A stretch of DNA of 64,000 bases from Pyrinomonadaceae bacterium. Its GTDB lineage: Bacteria; Acidobacteriota; Blastocatellia; Pyrinomonadales; Pyrinomonadaceae. The position numbers and the translations under genes are program-made. The stretch is taken from contig JAIBCC010000013.1 in assembly GCA_019694395.1 (NCBI GenBank), forward strand, positions 62,001-126,000. Reading direction: 5' to 3'. Shown piece after piece: positions 61,400 to 64,000 of this stretch. The notes under the pieces are model-generated. The model had not been told where the DNA came from. It made no database searches and was given only the letters and a program-made list of their open reading frames with translations. Within the stretch, counting starts at the first letter, position 1. Every line of letters begins with the position of its first letter.

Positions 61400-63433
61400 A
61401 TGCCAAAACTTTCAATCATTTTAGTTTTAATATTAACCTTTTCAACCGTGGTTTTTGCCCAGGATTTACAAAATCAACGTCGAAATCTGATGCCCGTTCC
61501 GGCAAATATCGCTTGGAAAAACGGACGGTTAGCCATTAATAAGAATTTTTCTGTCTCACTTTCAGGAAAAACTGATGAGCGTTTAAAATCATATATTTTC
61601 CGAGTGTTGCGCCGTTTGGAAGGACGAACAATTTTTGAGTTTTCGAGAGAATATTCAAATTCGACAAATGCAACTCTTTCGATTGAAACACAATCCACCG
61701 GAAATGCGATTCCGAAACTTGGCGACGATGAATCCTACAATCTTGAAATTTCTGACAAACAAGCCAAATTAACTGCGCCGACTACAGTTGGAGCGATGCG
61801 TGGACTCGAAACTCTTTTACAGCTTTTAGAACGCGACAAAGACGGCTTTTATTTTCCGGCAGTTTCGATAAACGACAAACCACGTTTTGCGTGGCGCGGA
61901 CTGCTTATTGATGTGGCGCGACATTTTCAACCGATAGAAGTTTTGAAGCGAAATCTGGATGCAATGGCAGCAGTCAAAATGAATGTTTTGCATTGGCATT
62001 TGACGGAGGATCAAGGGTTTCGCGTTGAAACCAAAAAGTTTCCAGAACTTCATCTTCAAGGCTCGGATGGAGATTTTTATTCACAAGACCAAATCCGCGA
62101 GATCATTAAATACGCAGCAGATCGCGGAATTCGGGTAATGCCGGAATTTGATATGCCCGGACATGCAACGGCTTGGGTTGTTTCACATCCCGAGATTGCA
62201 TCTGCGTCCGGACCATATAAAATCGAGCGTCAACCCGGGATTTTTGATCCAACAATGGATCCGACAAACGAAAAAACTTACAAATTGTTGGAGCCGTTCT
62301 TTGCGGAAATGGCGGCACTTTTCCCGGATGCGTATATGCACATCGGAGGGGATGAAAACGAAGGCAAACAATGGGCGGCAAATGCTGATATTCAAGCCTT
62401 TATGAAGAAAAACGGTTTGAAAACTCAGGACGATTTGCAGCAATATTTCAACAGAAGAATCCTCAAATTTCTGCAAAAGAACGGCAAAATCATGATGGGT
62501 TGGGACGAAATTTTTCAGCCCGATATTCCAAAAGAAATTGTTATTCAGTCGTGGCGCGGACAGGAAGCCCTCGGGAAAGTTGCCCGTCAAGGTAATCAGG
62601 GAATCTTGTCGAACGGCTACTATATTGATCTGATGCAGCCTGCCTCGGATCATTATGTGGTTGATCCGCTTCCTGCAAATACGACATTGACACCGGATGA
62701 ACAAAAACGGGTTTTAGGAGGGGAAGCGACGATGTGGAGCGAGTGGGTTTCGCCCGAAACGATCGATTCGCGCATTTGGACTCGAACTGCGGCGATTGCT
62801 GAGCGTTTGTGGTCGCCACGCGAAATCAACGACATTGATGATATGTATCGCCGTCTTGATGTAATCGGTTTGCAACTGGAGGAACTAGGCTTAACTCATC
62901 GCAAAAATCAAACAATGTTGCTTAGACGTTTGGCAAATAGCGATCATATTGAGACTTTACAAAATTTAGTTGCAATCATTGAACCCGTAAAAATCTACCA
63001 ACGCTACCAAGTTCGCCCGCAATCAATGCTTTCGCCATTGACGGGATTGATTGACGCAGCACAAGCTGATGCTCCAAAAGCCAGAATTTTCAATAAGTTA
63101 GTGCAGAAATTCACCTCTCAAAAAAATCCGGATGATGCGGCAAAACTCAAAAATACCTTTACTGAATGGAAAAATACAGGTGTTCAGCTAAAAACTTTAA
63201 TGGAAAATAATCCATCACTTTTTGAAGCCAAACAACTTGCAACAGATCTAACTGATTTGGGAGAAATTGGTTTAGAAATTACAGATATTTTACAAAATGG
63301 CAAAACCCCAAATGCGGATTGGAAAAATACTAAGCTAAAAAGATTAGTTGAAATTGCCAAACCCAAAGCTGCTTTAGAAATTCAAGTAGTTGAAAGTATG
63401 AAAAAATTAGTTGAAATGGTTAGTGCGAAATAA
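61400..63433 (+). CDS. GH20 beta-N-acetylhexosaminidase, secreted
   Basis: A 677-residue protein with a signal peptide (1-20, ending VVFAQ). An N-terminal GH20b-type domain (about 30-155) precedes the barrel: AWRGLLIDVARHFQP (164-178), LHWHLTEDQGFRVE (197-210), EFDMPGHATAW (249-259) and the catalytic pair Asp318-Glu319 in HIGGDENEGKQW, which uses the substrate acetamido group. W-rich motifs SWRGQEAL and GGEATMWSEWV follow. The last 150 residues form an extra helical segment. It would remove terminal GlcNAc or GalNAc, an unusual activity beside hemicellulases, suggesting that the operon also meets glycoproteins or chitin oligomers. It lies five bases after GH5. Confidence 0.93.
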   Translation: MPKLSIILVLILTFSTVVFAQDLQNQRRNLMPVPANIAWKNGRLAINKNFSVSLSGKTDERLKSYIFRVLRRLEGRTIFEFSREYSNSTNATLSIETQSTGNAIPKLGDDESYNLEISDKQAKLTAPTTVGAMRGLETLLQLLERDKDGFYFPAVSINDKPRFAWRGLLIDVARHFQPIEVLKRNLDAMAAVKMNVLHWHLTEDQGFRVETKKFPELHLQGSDGDFYSQDQIREIIKYAADRGIRVMPEFDMPGHATAWVVSHPEIASASGPYKIERQPGIFDPTMDPTNEKTYKLLEPFFAEMAALFPDAYMHIGGDENEGKQWAANADIQAFMKKNGLKTQDDLQQYFNRRILKFLQKNGKIMMGWDEIFQPDIPKEIVIQSWRGQEALGKVARQGNQGILSNGYYIDLMQPASDHYVVDPLPANTTLTPDEQKRVLGGEATMWSEWVSPETIDSRIWTRTAAIAERLWSPREINDIDDMYRRLDVIGLQLEELGLTHRKNQTMLLRRLANSDHIETLQNLVAIIEPVKIYQRYQVRPQSMLSPLTGLIDAAQADAPKARIFNKLVQKFTSQKNPDDAAKLKNTFTEWKNTGVQLKTLMENNPSLFEAKQLATDLTDLGEIGLEITDILQNGKTPNADWKNTKLKRLVEIAKPKAALEIQVVESMKKLVEMVSAK

Positions 63434-64000
63434 ATGACAAAGAAAAATAACTTTACACGACGCGAATTTTTAGAAATCAGCGGATTAGGTGCAACCGGTT
63501 TGCTGCTGACTCAAACTGCAATTTCTCAACCTCCCGTAAAATCAAAAAAAATGCTTCTTTACATTGGAACTTATACCTCGACCGGAAAAAGTGAAGGAAT
63601 TTATGTGCACGAATTTGACTCAGAAACAGGCAAATTAACTCCGATTCAAATAGTCAAAAATGTGCTGGAACCATCTTTTTTAACCATCAGAAAAGACCGC
63701 AAATTTCTATACGCGGTCAATGAATTACTAGAATATGAAGGCAAAAAAAGCGGTTCAGTTAGTGCTTTTTCCATTGACCAAAAAACCGGAAATTTGCAGT
63801 TCTTGAACAAACAATCAAGTTTAGGCGACGCTCCGTGTTTTATCACGACCAGCGAAAACGGAAAATTTGCCCTGATTGCTAATTATTTGGGGGGAAATGT
63901 TTCAGTTTATCCAATTGAAAAAGACGGCAACCTTGGTGCTTCGGTTAGTTTAGTTCAGCATTCAGGAACGGGTCCGAATAAAGACCGTCAAGAAGCGGCT
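63434..64000 (+). CDS. Lactonase-family beta-propeller protein, Tat-exported, 3' truncated by window edge
   Basis: The ATG immediately follows the GH20 stop codon. The 189 visible residues open with a twin-arginine leader (TRREFLEISGLGATGLL), then LLYIGTYTSTGKSEGIYVHEFD, a LYAVNE blade and IANYLGGNVSVYPIEKDG. These are the first blades of the seven-bladed 6-phosphogluconolactonase-type (YbhE/Pgl) propeller. Export by Tat makes a role in the pentose phosphate pathway unlikely; related exported proteins act on, or bind, extracytoplasmic lactones. The end lies outside the window. Confidence 0.85.
   Translation, partial: MTKKNNFTRREFLEISGLGATGLLLTQTAISQPPVKSKKMLLYIGTYTSTGKSEGIYVHEFDSETGKLTPIQIVKNVLEPSFLTIRKDRKFLYAVNELLEYEGKKSGSVSAFSIDQKTGNLQFLNKQSSLGDAPCFITTSENGKFALIANYLGGNVSVYPIEKDGNLGASVSLVQHSGTGPNKDRQEAA

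Noticed and set aside
1..64000. Search for tRNA, rRNA, insertion sequences, prophage or defence genes
   Set aside because: No cloverleaf, rRNA segment, transposase, integrase or defence-type protein was recognised in any gap or frame.

Overview
This is an AT-rich bacterial chromosome segment devoted mainly to plant cell-wall polysaccharide use. The gene content suggests an Acidobacteriota member, probably of the Blastocatellia: a very large Oar-like TonB-dependent receptor with an N-terminal carboxypeptidase-regulatory domain, two CRTAC1 (FG-GAP/ASPIC) proteins, a VWFA-related protein of acidobacterial type, many Sec- or Tat-exported glycoside hydrolases, and no SusD. No rRNA or tRNA gene was seen, so the taxonomic call is inference.

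Region 1 (1-5.9 kb) is a xylan/xylose locus: the end of a ROK-family regulator, a scar made of a broken GH3 gene joined to a broken GPH-type sugar symporter, an intact GH10 xylanase, xylA, xylB and an alcohol dehydrogenase remnant. Region 2 (6.1-11.2 kb) is an overlapping pair, a large secreted DUF5695-like protein and a GH127 beta-L-arabinofuranosidase. Region 3 (11.4-12.9 kb) is an OmpA-family envelope protein.

Region 4 (12.9-25.5 kb, all minus strand) is a surface-polysaccharide operon. It holds a Wzm/Wzt-type ABC exporter, two large double-GT2 glycosyltransferases (one fused to a methyltransferase-like domain and a coiled coil), two extended SDR sugar-nucleotide enzymes, an unrecognised polytopic membrane protein and a small GT2. 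Region 5 (25.9-32.2 kb) is mixed: a CrtC/AttH-like protein, a secreted helical protein, a small lipoprotein, and the cyanophycinase-cyanophycin synthetase pair.

Region 6 (32.5-64 kb) resembles a polysaccharide utilisation locus. It runs: TonB receptor, two TPR proteins, GH39, CRTAC1-carboxylesterase-CRTAC1, two paralogous small exported proteins, GH31, GH3, VWFA protein, Gfo/Idh/MocA oxidoreductase, two small proteins, then GH3-GH5-GH20-lactonase (cut by the window end). The enzyme set would fit xyloglucan, arabinoxylan or mixed hemicellulose.

The most interesting signal is not a gene. A 26-bp bipartite dyad, ACTTTTG-N11-AACAAAGT, occurs six times with exactly the same 11-base spacer: upstream of the xylan locus scar, upstream of the TonB receptor, in the GH39/CRTAC1 divergent gap, over the promoter of the small-protein pair, in the GH3/VWFA divergent gap, and just inside the GH3-GH5-GH20 operon. 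Four copies match all 15 fixed bases. It looks like the operator of one regulon that ties Region 1 to Region 6.
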